From NCBI GenBank assembly GCA_022600955.1, contig JAHZJK010000026.1, positions 33,591 to 97,590 on the forward strand: a stretch of DNA of 64,000 nucleotides. The letters run 5' to 3'. Below the pieces are notes generated by a model. It made no database searches, was not told the DNA's origin, and was given only the letters and a program-made list of their open reading frames with translations. Position numbers and translations under genes: made by a program. Positions 1 through 8,295 of the stretch are shown here, piece after piece (the first letter of the stretch is position 1; each line of letters opens with the position of its first letter). The DNA is from Gammaproteobacteria bacterium (GTDB lineage: Bacteria; Pseudomonadota; Gammaproteobacteria; Steroidobacterales; Woeseiaceae).

Positions 1-647
1 TGGCGGAAGATGAGATGAGAACCGTTACCGTATCGGGTGTTGGCGCTGCGAGCGTCGAACCGGATAGAGCGACTGTTCATATGTCTATTGTGGCGCGGGA
101 AAAAACACTCGACGCGGCACAGCGGCGTTCCGCGGATGTCAGTGCCGCGGTATTATCATTGTTGGATGACCTGGATATCGAGCGTGAACGTGTGGATACA
201 ACGGGCGCGTCGATTTCTCCCGACTATCGTTGGGACCGCGAGCGAGAAGAGCAAGTGCTGCGAGGCTACATCGCGCAACGGCAGCTGATCGTCGATGTTC
301 GTGATCTCGAACAGCTGGGCGCTGTCGTTGAAGGTGCGGTCAAGGCTGGCGTAAACCAGGTAACGCCGCCGCAGCTGGATAGCGGCGAACGTCGCGAGGC
401 GTACCGTGAGGCACTGGAGATGGCGGCCAAGGATGCGAAAGCGAATGCCGAACGCCTGGCGGAGTCACTCGGCGCTCGCCTGGGTGATGTCATTCAGATC
501 AGTGATGGAAGCTACACACCTGCGCCTGTGCCACAACCCAGGATGGCCAAGGCTATGTCGATGGAGGCTGATGCCGGACAAACTTACAACGCGGCAGATC
601 TCAGTTTTAACGCGTCTATTACGGTTGTATTCAGTCTGAAAGACTGA
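1..647 (+). CDS. SIMPL-domain (DUF541) periplasmic protein, 5' end outside window
   Basis: The product matches the SIMPL/DUF541 family: a TVTVSG strand near the start, the usual alternating strands and helices, and a final strand reading ASITVVFSL. The first ATG is at 15, but the frame stays open to the window edge and reads Ala-Glu-Asp-Glu just before that Met. Family members are normally exported, and no signal peptide follows the ATG at 15, so I infer that the true start and signal peptide lie upstream of the window. The molecular function of the family is poorly defined; it is linked to envelope or oxidative stress in some bacteria. Family call sure, start unknown. Confidence 0.85.
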   Translation, partial: AEDEMRTVTVSGVGAASVEPDRATVHMSIVAREKTLDAAQRRSADVSAAVLSLLDDLDIERERVDTTGASISPDYRWDREREEQVLRGYIAQRQLIVDVRDLEQLGAVVEGAVKAGVNQVTPPQLDSGERREAYREALEMAAKDAKANAERLAESLGARLGDVIQISDGSYTPAPVPQPRMAKAMSMEADAGQTYNAADLSFNASITVVFSLKD

Positions 648-660
648 CGTCGTACAGAGA

Positions 661-1395
661 ATGCCCGAGAAAAGCCTGCATCCTGAGAAGATCGCCAAGA
701 CAGCAAATCTGCTGTCACGACGGGTGTTCGAGCGGTTTCCCAACTTCGGCCTTTATCGAATATCAAAAGAGTTGCAGGAGCTCGGTTACGCCGCTCAGGA
801 AAATGCCCCGAAAATTGCGCGACCGATATACTCCGTACGAATCGCTGTTGTGTTATTGATCCTCGTAATCCTGGTGATTGTGGGCTCAATGGTGTGGGCG
901 GTCATCCCACACCTTGGGCAGGTTGGTGATGCCAGCGTGATCGAGATTGTGGCAGCGCTCGAGGCGGGAACGAACGAGCTGGTTCTTATCGGCCTGTCGA
1001 TATTCTTCCTGGTCAATCTTGAGACACGAATAAAAAGGGGACAGGCAGTTCGAGCCATTCACGAGTTACGTTGCATAGCACATGTGATCGACATGCATCA
1101 GTTGCTCAAGGATCCTGCCCGTTTTCGTCATGCATCAGTAGCGACCGAATCATCACCGGAACGAGAGCTGGCTCTCCCCGATATGATGCGTTACCTCGAC
1201 TATTGCAGCGAGATGCTGTCCCTGACCAGCAAGATTGCGGCGTTGTATATCCAGCGTTTCAATGACAGGGCTGTTATGGAGGCCGTCAGCGATGTCGAAG
1301 TCCTGTGTACGGGTCTGTCCAGTAAAATCTGGCAGAAGTTGCAGATAGCAGAATCCGCGCTGGGATCGAAAAAAGTCGCTACAGAATTATCCTAG
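661..1395 (+). CDS. Hypothetical two-TM inner-membrane protein
   Basis: I do not recognise this 244-residue protein. A soluble N-terminus of about 55 residues precedes a strong transmembrane segment (about 60-82) and a second shorter one (about 107-121). A cytoplasmic, helix-rich C-terminal half of about 120 residues follows, with charged residues directly after TM2 (ETRIKRG). The gene lies 13 bases after the SIMPL gene on the same strand, so the two may be co-transcribed. Its end overlaps the convergent acetyltransferase gene by 9 bases. A sensor or scaffold role is possible, but nothing in the sequence proves it. Confidence 0.7.
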   Translation: MPEKSLHPEKIAKTANLLSRRVFERFPNFGLYRISKELQELGYAAQENAPKIARPIYSVRIAVVLLILVILVIVGSMVWAVIPHLGQVGDASVIEIVAALEAGTNELVLIGLSIFFLVNLETRIKRGQAVRAIHELRCIAHVIDMHQLLKDPARFRHASVATESSPERELALPDMMRYLDYCSEMLSLTSKIAALYIQRFNDRAVMEAVSDVEVLCTGLSSKIWQKLQIAESALGSKKVATELS

Positions 1396-1917
1396 CTGTC
1401 GAGCCATGACCAGATCCGTCTGCAACTCGGTTCCCATGTGAAATCCGCGCGTACCGACGGCTTTGAAGTACCAGCGCTCATAAAAGCGGATGGCGCGCTT
1501 GTTCTCTTCCCAGACACCTAGCCAGATTGTGTCGCAATCCTGCCCCGTCGCCTTGTCGATACTGGCTTGCATCAACGCGGCTCCGATGCCGCGCCCGATT
1601 ACGTGTTTGTCTGCGTAGATTCGCTCGATCTCGAGAGCGGCCGTGCTGGTTACGCTCGGGTCGCTGCTGGCTGTTGAGAGCTTTACGTACCCCACGGGGG
1701 TATCTTCATTACCGCTAAAAGCAAGCATAAAAATATTGGTCGCAATTGCAAAGTCGTCACGCAACTGTTCGACCGTTAGCGAGGTGCGCAAATAGTCTTC
1801 AATATTGCGAGGATCGTTGTCCGCCTCAAAGGTGTCACGGAACGACTGCGCAGCGAGTTTAGCGAGGCCAGGCATATCATCGTCGCCTGCTTCACGGATA
1901 GTGACGTTTTCGCTCAT
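1387..1917 (-). CDS. GNAT-family N-acetyltransferase
   Basis: A GNAT fold is clear: an N-terminal REAGDDD start, the acetyl-CoA-binding loop (VIGRGIGAALMQ, the Q/RxxGxG/A motif) and the late WEENKRAIRFYER helix typical of the family. It should move an acetyl group from acetyl-CoA to an amine; the substrate cannot be read. A TTG at 1941 and an ATG at 1923 are also in frame. I chose the ATG at 1917 because its ATGA overlaps the stop of the upstream methyltransferase gene and an AGG-rich site lies about 8 bases before it. Confidence 0.85.
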   Translation of the reverse strand: MSENVTIREAGDDDMPGLAKLAAQSFRDTFEADNDPRNIEDYLRTSLTVEQLRDDFAIATNIFMLAFSGNEDTPVGYVKLSTASSDPSVTSTAALEIERIYADKHVIGRGIGAALMQASIDKATGQDCDTIWLGVWEENKRAIRFYERWYFKAVGTRGFHMGTELQTDLVMARQLG

Positions 1918-2366
1918 ATCCATCGCCTGACTTGCTGGCAATACGTTTCGTAAGACTCGCCAAACAGCGCTCTAAGCGCTTTTTCTTCCGGTTTGATCTG
2001 CAGCTCAGTAATCGCCAGTACGAAAACCACGATTACGACGACAGCCATCAGGCTGCCCAGCCACAAGGCCCATCCGGCCAGAATAAAAAGCAGGCCTGCA
2101 TACATAGGGTTTCTGCTTCGCTTGTAGATTCCTGTGCTGACAAGTGTTGTCGCACTTTCGGGGGCGAGTGGATTGACTGTTGTGTCGACTGCATTGAACT
2201 GGCGCATAGCGAGTAAGGCGATAGAAAAACCAATGGCGGCAGATAAAAGTGCGAGTGCGAGCGGATATGGTACGGCGACCGGGTAGGCAACGTCACTGCG
2301 AGCGACCAGCCACATGATCGTGCCGGTTATCAGGAGCAAGATCGGCGGCGGTATTTTGTTCTTCAT
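1914..2366 (-). CDS. Isoprenylcysteine methyltransferase-like (ICMT/PEMT) membrane protein
   Basis: About 150 residues with four hydrophobic segments and the signature YKRSRNPMYAG in the middle, followed by a late IKPEEKAL segment. This is the pattern of the phospholipid/isoprenylcysteine methyltransferase superfamily of membrane enzymes that use S-adenosylmethionine. The bacterial substrate is generally unknown. A GTG at 2375 is also in frame, but the ATG at 2366 has a good ribosome site (AAGGTGA) six bases upstream. The gene is coupled to the acetyltransferase gene by an ATGA overlap. Confidence 0.8.
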   Translation of the reverse strand: MKNKIPPPILLLITGTIMWLVARSDVAYPVAVPYPLALALLSAAIGFSIALLAMRQFNAVDTTVNPLAPESATTLVSTGIYKRSRNPMYAGLLFILAGWALWLGSLMAVVVIVVFVLAITELQIKPEEKALRALFGESYETYCQQVRRWI

Positions 2367-2404
2367 CCGGTTCACCTTTGGATATCAGTTGCTGGCAATT
2401 CTAC

Positions 2405-2410
2405 TATAAT
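2405..2410 (+). promoter_or_regulatory. Possible -10 box ahead of the S10 peptidase gene
   Basis: A perfect TATAAT lies 40 bases before the start at 2450, in the gap between divergent genes. No convincing -35 box sits 16-18 bases upstream, so the call rests on the -10 alone. Confidence 0.35.
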
Positions 2411-2449
2411 GCGGCGATCCAGATTTGAATCGCATGCCAGGGAATAAAG

Positions 2450-3955
2450 ATGAAAAAAATAATTGCGCTGCTCGTATCCATGACCTTGTCGACGGGCCTT
2501 CTTGCACAAGACGACATGCCGAAAGACGCGCCTGAAGCGAAGACATCGGTTACGCAGCAGACGGCCCGGGTTGGGGGCAAGAATATTCGGTACACGGTGA
2601 CTGCCGGTACGATGCTCATGAAAAATGACAAGGATGAGCCTACCGCTTTGTTCGGCTATACGGCGTACGTTGCTGATGGCGGCAACAGAAGTGATCGCCC
2701 GATAATGTTTGCGTATAACGGTGGACCGGGGTCTGCGTCAATCTGGTTACACATGGGGATTCTCGGACCGCAGCGGGCCGTTGTTACGGACGCGGGCTGG
2801 TCAGACAACGGGCCATACAGGCGCGTGAACAACGAGTACAGCATCATCGATGAAGTAGACCTCGTGATGATCGACCCGGTCGGCACTGGCTTCTCAAAGC
2901 CGGTCGGTGTGGGCAAAGGAGAGGATTTCTGGGGTGTTGACCAGGACATCAAATCAGTTTCCGAGTTCATTGTGCAGTACCTCACGGAGAACAAGCGCTG
3001 GGCTTCACCAAAGTACATCCTGGGCGAGAGCTATGGCGGAATTCGCTCAGGTGGCGTTGCATACTACCTCCTGAACAACCATATGGTTGCGCTCAACGGC
3101 GTTGTGCTGGTTTCGCCGTTTATGGAATTCGCAACAGGTTTCGCCGGCATGGGTATCGATCTGCCGCATGTCATGTTCCTGCCGACCTTCGCGTCGACCG
3201 CGAACTACCATGGCGCGCTGGCCAACAAGCACGATGACCTGCCGGCTTTCATGGCCGAGGTGGCTGATTTTGCACTGAACGAATACGCACCTGCGTTGTT
3301 GATGGGCAGCAGGTTAAGTGCCGAAAAACGTCGCGAAGTGATTGCCGGGCTGTCGCGCTATACGGGATTGTCCGAGGAGTATTGGGATCGGGCAGACATG
3401 CGCATTAGCGAAGGACAGTTTAGCAAGGAGCTCTCAAGAGAAACCGGCGTCACTATCGGCCGTGTTGACTCGAGATTCTCGGGAAACATGATCAATCGAC
3501 TCGGTGAATCCATGAATTACGATCCGATGACGACGTCCATCGGGCCAGGCTACCTGGCGGCGTTCATGGACTACTACCAGAACGACCTGGGAGTTGCGGA
3601 CGTTGGCAACTATACGGTCTTCGGCAATGTATTCGGAGCCTGGGACTGGAGCCACGCCCAGCCGGATCTGCAGGGTTTCAAGCTGCCAATCCCCAACACG
3701 GCAATCGACCTTGAACACACGATGCAGCAAAACCCATCAATGCGTGTGCTGGTTCAGCAGGGCTACTACGATCTAGCGACACCACACCTGGCAACGGAGT
3801 ACTTCATTGATCATCTCGAGATCTCTGATGAGTTGCGAGACAACATCGAAGTGGCTTACTACGAAGCAGGCCACATGATGTATATCCACGAACCCTCAAT
3901 GAAGAAATTCAAGGATGACCTTGCACGATTCGTTCGGGGGGGCGATCAGGACTGA
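2450..3955 (+). CDS. Secreted serine carboxypeptidase-like (S10) peptidase
   Basis: A 501-residue member of the S10 carboxypeptidase family. A signal peptide covers about residues 1-20. The N-terminal NGGPGSAS oxyanion-hole motif (about 90-97), the nucleophile motif GESYGG (Ser194), the acid segment QQGYYDLATP and the histidine segment EAGHMMYIHEPS form the alpha/beta-hydrolase active site. It should remove C-terminal residues from peptides in the periplasm or outside the cell. The start has a GGGAAT site 7-12 bases upstream. It stands alone between a divergent and a convergent gene. Confidence 0.9.
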   Translation: MKKIIALLVSMTLSTGLLAQDDMPKDAPEAKTSVTQQTARVGGKNIRYTVTAGTMLMKNDKDEPTALFGYTAYVADGGNRSDRPIMFAYNGGPGSASIWLHMGILGPQRAVVTDAGWSDNGPYRRVNNEYSIIDEVDLVMIDPVGTGFSKPVGVGKGEDFWGVDQDIKSVSEFIVQYLTENKRWASPKYILGESYGGIRSGGVAYYLLNNHMVALNGVVLVSPFMEFATGFAGMGIDLPHVMFLPTFASTANYHGALANKHDDLPAFMAEVADFALNEYAPALLMGSRLSAEKRREVIAGLSRYTGLSEEYWDRADMRISEGQFSKELSRETGVTIGRVDSRFSGNMINRLGESMNYDPMTTSIGPGYLAAFMDYYQNDLGVADVGNYTVFGNVFGAWDWSHAQPDLQGFKLPIPNTAIDLEHTMQQNPSMRVLVQQGYYDLATPHLATEYFIDHLEISDELRDNIEVAYYEAGHMMYIHEPSMKKFKDDLARFVRGGDQD

Positions 3956-4015
3956 CGAACGGCGAGTGATTCGATTCGCAATGAATCCAGAACGGGGGCG
4001 CTGCCAATGCACGTC

Positions 4016-4828
4016 TTAGTTGGGTAGCTCCCTGGTCAGGCCGTCCAGGTAGCTCCTGAAGTTATGAATATCATTGTGGCCTGCGCCGCGTATGACGAGC
4101 AACTTTGATTTCGAGGTGGCCAGCTCTTTTAGCTGCAAGCTGTGCGTTAGTGGAATTAGTCGATCTTCATCGCCGTGCACCAACACAGTAGGGGTGCGGA
4201 TATTGGCTATCAGGTTGTCCGTTCGCAATGGGTAGCGCACTAGCCACTCGGGCAGCAATGGGTACTGCATACGAGCCATTGCCACCATGCTGCTGAACGG
4301 CGAAACGAGAATAAGGAGTGTGGAGTCGACGTCCGATGCGAGTCTTGCGGCCAACGCGGCACCCAGCGAACGACCGTAAATAACAATCGGTTTCTCTTGG
4401 TATTGCTCCGCGACTGTGTTCCACGCAGCGCGGACATCATTGTGCAACTGTTCTTCGCTCTGGATCTGGCCGGTGCTTTTTCCGTAGCCACGATAGTCGA
4501 AAATGAATAGGTCGTAGTTTACGCGCCGGTAGTAGTCGACGTTGGCAGTCCAGGAATCAAGGTTGCCGCCGTTTCCATGCAGAAAAAAAATCAGGCCACG
4601 TGGATTTGCCTGCTCAAAATGCAACGCATTGATCTCGGCATCACCGACCGGAATCGTGACCTCCTTAAACGGAATTTCAAAATCGAACTTGTGATCGCGC
4701 GGTAAAGTCGTGCCCGCGAAAATAATCGATTCCTGGGAGTTGTACAGGTATCCGAAAAATACGACTACCAGGAGTATCGGTACGCCGAGCACAGCGGCAA
4801 ACGTTCGAAACAGTGCATTTTTAGACAT
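4016..4828 (-). CDS. Membrane-anchored alpha/beta hydrolase (BEM46-like)
   Basis: A 270-residue hydrolase with one N-terminal transmembrane segment (about residues 10-27). It has the HGNGGN oxyanion motif, the DYRGYGKS strand, the nucleophile elbow GRSLGA (Ser), the acid HGDEDRLIP and the histidine GAGHND. This is the pattern of the BEM46/YfhR family of hydrolases fixed to the inner membrane. The substrate is unknown. The downstream gap to the S10 peptidase gene (convergent) shows no clear terminator. Confidence 0.85.
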   Translation of the reverse strand: MSKNALFRTFAAVLGVPILLVVVFFGYLYNSQESIIFAGTTLPRDHKFDFEIPFKEVTIPVGDAEINALHFEQANPRGLIFFLHGNGGNLDSWTANVDYYRRVNYDLFIFDYRGYGKSTGQIQSEEQLHNDVRAAWNTVAEQYQEKPIVIYGRSLGAALAARLASDVDSTLLILVSPFSSMVAMARMQYPLLPEWLVRYPLRTDNLIANIRTPTVLVHGDEDRLIPLTHSLQLKELATSKSKLLVIRGAGHNDIHNFRSYLDGLTRELPN

Positions 4829-4855
4829 AAACGTGTCTTTCTGTTTGCGTTCGGC

Positions 4856-5269
4856 TCAGAACGCCATCGGGTGGTCTGGAGAATACTGGATCAGATCCCA
4901 GAGGTTTCCGTACAAATCTTCGAAGACCGCAACTGTACCGTACTCTTCAGATTTCGGATCTCGAACAAACTTTATCCCGCGCTCCAGCATGCAGTTGTAG
5001 TCCCGCCAAAAATCGTCTGTGCTGAGGAACAGGAATACTCTCCCGCCGGACTGACTACCTACAAATTTCAATTGTTCGTCTGTCGATGCTCGCGCAAGTA
5101 ACAGGGTTGATCCTTTCGGCCCTGGCGGGGCTACAACGACCCAACGCTTGTCCTGGGCGGGCTGGTAGATGTCTTCGACGACGCTAAAGCTCAGTTTGTC
5201 GGTAAAGAACGCAATTGCCTCGTCGTAATCGCGGATAACCAATGCTATGTGTGCAATGGACTGTTTCAT
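4856..5269 (-). CDS. VOC (glyoxalase/bleomycin-resistance) family protein
   Basis: A 137-residue single VOC protein, with two beta-alpha-beta-beta-beta units beginning HIALVIRDYDEAIAFF. The C-terminal FEDLYGNLWDLIQ strand carries a likely metal or substrate-binding position. The reaction cannot be assigned. The start has a strong ribosome site (GGGAGGTGA) about 6 bases upstream. It ends 27 bases before the hydrolase gene on the same strand, so the two probably share a transcript. Confidence 0.85.
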   Translation of the reverse strand: MKQSIAHIALVIRDYDEAIAFFTDKLSFSVVEDIYQPAQDKRWVVVAPPGPKGSTLLLARASTDEQLKFVGSQSGGRVFLFLSTDDFWRDYNCMLERGIKFVRDPKSEEYGTVAVFEDLYGNLWDLIQYSPDHPMAF

Positions 5270-5341
5270 TAGTCATCACCTCCCTGTGCCGCATTGAAAT
5301 CGCGGTGTAGTGCGTACCGCTTCTCGAGATGGTTCGCTGAG

Positions 5342-6433
5342 CTAGAATAGTGCGTGTAACTCGACGAAGAACAGCTTTCGGTTCTGTGCGTCAACCTGTG
5401 GGACGCCGTCATACAGCCGGAACCCCGCGCGAAACTGCAAAAACTGGAACGGTGAATGTTCCCAGATAGCGCTATAACGTACCTGGTGATCTTCAGTGAT
5501 GTCGTCGTCAGGATCAAGGTAGTCATAACTTATTTTGAGATTGTGCGATTTCCTGAACGTCCAGTTTGCTTCAAGCAGCCCCGCATACGCCTGAGCTGTA
5601 GAGCGCCCTGGCACTTCGTCGCTGATGCTGTCGAACTCTGCCAGCCATGCGACTGATCCGGTTTTCAGTCCACCAAAAACGCCGAAAAGAGAGCGGTCAC
5701 CGGCATCGTCATCGTTGGTATTTGCACTCGCACCAACCCGCCACGTTGGCTGAACATAGGTCGAAACGAGACTGAGTTCTTTTCCAGATCCGCTGTTGCC
5801 GCCATCGGGCTCAGTGACGGAGGCGATGACCGACCACGGACCGGAGTTGTATCCGCCTTGTATGCCCCTGTCCGAGTTGGCAAAATTTGCCCCGGTTGCG
5901 AGACGGACAAAAGCACTGTCGTCCTGTAATCGGAGTCCGTACGGCAAATAGAAGCGGCCGACACTGGCAAACCATTTGGTGTTCTTGCTGTTCACTCGCA
6001 GATACGCTTCCCGATTGATGCTCTCATCGGGAACCACTTGTTGGTCAACGTATATGGACAGCCTGTTCGGGATGATCTTCGCTTCCAGATAGATGGTGCC
6101 GCGATCAAACCGAGTGTCGGATGTCTCGGGACGATTGGGCGCATCGACGCTGGAGAAACTGCCACGCAGGTCTGCGCCGACGGAGAGCCACTTGTTTACT
6201 TCGCCAGTCCAGATGTTGCCATCGCCCAGACGACGTGCGGTGAGCTCGGACTGTGCGTAAACATTGCCATAAACTGTGCGCATACCGCCGCCGGCAGGTC
6301 CGCTGTGGCATGCCGAACATTGCATGCCTTTCTGTACGGCGATGTAGGGCTCAGCTTGTGCGACATTTGTGCACGCAACAATCATGGTGAGAATGGCGAG
6401 GATCGAACCGTATTTGCGTTCTGGAAATTTCAT
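5342..6433 (-). CDS. Outer-membrane beta-barrel protein with N-terminal heme c motif
   Basis: A signal peptide (about 1-27, ending AQA) is followed by a heme c motif CSACH (Cys39, Cys42, His43). About 300 residues of alternating amphipathic strands follow, ending in Phe (VELHALF), the classic end of an outer-membrane barrel. It looks like a porin with a heme at its periplasmic mouth. That design is known from electron-transfer conduits and from poorly studied heme-porin families. It starts directly after the stop of the CX4CH lipoprotein gene (TAAATG), so the two are co-translated. The joint role is inferred to be electron transfer to or across the outer membrane; the substrate is unknown. 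A lipobox-like IVAC (Cys21) is present but less likely used. Confidence 0.8.
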   Translation of the reverse strand: MKFPERKYGSILAILTMIVACTNVAQAEPYIAVQKGMQCSACHSGPAGGGMRTVYGNVYAQSELTARRLGDGNIWTGEVNKWLSVGADLRGSFSSVDAPNRPETSDTRFDRGTIYLEAKIIPNRLSIYVDQQVVPDESINREAYLRVNSKNTKWFASVGRFYLPYGLRLQDDSAFVRLATGANFANSDRGIQGGYNSGPWSVIASVTEPDGGNSGSGKELSLVSTYVQPTWRVGASANTNDDDAGDRSLFGVFGGLKTGSVAWLAEFDSISDEVPGRSTAQAYAGLLEANWTFRKSHNLKISYDYLDPDDDITEDHQVRYSAIWEHSPFQFLQFRAGFRLYDGVPQVDAQNRKLFFVELHALF

Positions 6434-7639
6434 TTATCGATTCGCTCCGTCTGTGATCCATTGGCGAATGTCCTCTATTACAGCTTGATCCAGTGCCGCC
6501 GCGCCCAGTGGCATTCTCAAACCGGTCGCAGCTGTTCCTTCCAGTTTCTGTATCAGGTAACTGTTATCCGGGTCACCGGCCGCGACGCGTAGCAGAGCAG
6601 CCTGTTGCTGGCTGGAAACGCCGACGAGGTTTGCGAAGCTGGCATCCGCATTGGTGAGGTCCATTCCAGCTGGAAGGTTGTTGCCAGACGGCCCGCTGTG
6701 ACAGCCCGAAGACGCGCAGCTGACGGAAAACACGCTCGCTTGTATGTCGTCCAGTGTTGCGCCGCTTACGGGCACAGAAAGAGTGAAGCTGGCTTCAAAA
6801 TCTCCGCCGGCCGAACCATCGCCCGATGGGAATGTTCCTGAAAACTCACCGTCCAGCGCGTTGGCGTCAAGGTCCATGATGTTTGTCGCGCCACTACCGA
6901 GTAAGCGTACCCGATACGTGTCATCTGCAAGCGTGACGCCGGACAGATCGAATGTCGCGGATGCTGGTGCCATTGCAGGCAGAGAAATATTCGCTGCGGT
7001 GATCAGCGTTTCATTGCCATCAACGAACGTCGCGTCGCCTCCACTGGCTTCAAGCAGGAAGGTCATCGAATTCACGGATGACGGTGTTATCTCGCGATCG
7101 AACATTGCAACGATATTGGGCGGCGCTGCTACCAGAGCGCTGTCGGGTATCGGTGATAGTGAGGTGACTCTGACAGGATTTGAAGATTGCACTCGGTCAT
7201 CAATAGCGCCATCCGATACCCACTGGCGAATGACGTCGATGTCCGATTGCGCCATTGGCGGAGCGTTCAACGGCATCTGAGCGCCTACCGATGCGCTCCC
7301 TTCGAGCTTTTGAATAAGGTAGCTGTTGTCCGGGTCACCGGGTGCGACACGCAATAGTGAGGATACTTCCAGGCTACTGACGCCAACCAGTGAGCCATAG
7401 CTGTTGGCATCGTCCAATCGCAAGCCTTGTGGTGCCCCAGCCCCAAAGTGACAACCCGTTGTCGTACAGTTTGGCACGATCAGGTTGGCCTGAATCTCAG
7501 AAAAATTTGGCCCGATGGCACCCGGTGGTAGCCTCGGCGGCAAGCCGCTGCCATCGCCACCGTCACAGGCGGCAACGCCAAGGAAAGCGAGAGAGAACCC
7601 CATTAGCCAGGCCGTTTTGCGTTGTCTCATTTCGTTCAT
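6434..7639 (-). CDS. Lipoprotein with two CX4CH cytochrome domains flanking a Big_5-like domain
   Basis: A lipobox GVAAC (Cys25 from the ATG at 7639) anchors the protein. Two copies of a roughly 100-residue cytochrome-like domain occupy about 48-146 and 298-398. Each has a CX4CH motif (Cys58/Cys63/His64 and Cys308/Cys313/His314), a shared APGDPDNSYLIQKLEG or AAGDPDNSYLIQKLEG segment, and a Met (122, 376) that could be the sixth ligand. Between them lies a domain of the bacterial Ig-like Big_5 type (SPIPDSALVAAPPNIVAMFD). The spacing of four residues in the heme motif is unusual. The gene is directly followed by the heme-porin gene. An in-frame TTG at 7645 and an ATG at 7630 are other possible starts. 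Confidence 0.8.
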   Translation of the reverse strand: MNEMRQRKTAWLMGFSLAFLGVAACDGGDGSGLPPRLPPGAIGPNFSEIQANLIVPNCTTTGCHFGAGAPQGLRLDDANSYGSLVGVSSLEVSSLLRVAPGDPDNSYLIQKLEGSASVGAQMPLNAPPMAQSDIDVIRQWVSDGAIDDRVQSSNPVRVTSLSPIPDSALVAAPPNIVAMFDREITPSSVNSMTFLLEASGGDATFVDGNETLITAANISLPAMAPASATFDLSGVTLADDTYRVRLLGSGATNIMDLDANALDGEFSGTFPSGDGSAGGDFEASFTLSVPVSGATLDDIQASVFSVSCASSGCHSGPSGNNLPAGMDLTNADASFANLVGVSSQQQAALLRVAAGDPDNSYLIQKLEGTAATGLRMPLGAAALDQAVIEDIRQWITDGANR

Positions 7640-7842
7640 GTTCAACCACTAGTAGTAAGGACTTTGGACAGTATTGGCCGTATCGTCAGCCAGTTCAGTA
7701 GTCTCGACTCCTGACAATAACAAAACGCTGCGCCGATTCACGGTTTTACATATTCAAGAACCAGAACGGCAGTCTCGGGTCGGGAGCGGACGTTGTACTT
7801 CGCAGAAATCACCACGAGCAGAAATCTTGGTACTCTGTCGAA

Positions 7843-8130
7843 ATGAAGTTCCCTAAAAACATACTTCTGCTCCTCACCATTGCCACGGCTTTAGCGACGG
7901 CGGCGCAATCGGCGGAGAAGGACAATCAAGTTGTACTGATCGCGAACTATCAAGCAACGTTGCGTGCCGGATTAGAGTATCGAGAAATGAAGGGGCAGGC
8001 AAAGGTACGAAATACTCATCAGTTTCCAATCCAGTTTGATGATTTTCGGATATTCGTCCTGCTCATTCGTATCGCAGAAAAAGAGTATCGAGCCGATGTG
8101 GTTATCGAGCACCTTGAGGATTCCACGTGA
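7843..8130 (+). CDS. Exported hypothetical protein, probably cut short by an in-frame TGA
   Basis: A 95-residue product with a clear signal peptide (about 1-22, ending QSA) and a strand-rich remainder. I recognise no family. The TGA at 8128-8130 may not be the original end. The same frame continues open to a TAG at 8251-8253 and encodes 40 further residues of ordinary protein character (LTFRSTFAVPTEFEW within it). If the TGA is a nonsense change from TGG or CGA, the intact gene ran from 7843 to 8253. No strong ribosome site is seen. Confidence 0.5.
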   Translation: MKFPKNILLLLTIATALATAAQSAEKDNQVVLIANYQATLRAGLEYREMKGQAKVRNTHQFPIQFDDFRIFVLLIRIAEKEYRADVVIEHLEDST

Positions 8131-8253
8131 TTGCCAGTTAATACCGATGCGCTTACTTTTCGATCGACTTTCGCTGTACCAACGGAATTTGAATGGTCGC
8201 ATGACGAATACTCGTTAGACCTCGTCATAGCTGCCTCTGTAGTTGGCGAGTAG
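8131..8253 (+). pseudogene. Apparent in-frame continuation of the gene at 7843
   Basis: Forty codons in the same frame as the upstream gene follow its TGA and end at TAG 8251. The segment has a mix of beta-strand-like residues, a Trp and no low complexity. I infer that it is the lost C-terminus of the 7843 gene. Under a uniform codon model a 40-codon open stretch has roughly a 15% chance, so this is suggestive only. Confidence 0.4.
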
Positions 8254-8295
8254 TCGATCCTGCCAATCGCGAGCGAATGAGTTCTTCGGTTTAGC

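Noticed and set aside
8128..8130. TGA read as selenocysteine
   Set aside because: No selenocysteine insertion hairpin is evident just downstream, and the small exported protein is not of a known selenoprotein type. A nonsense change is simpler.
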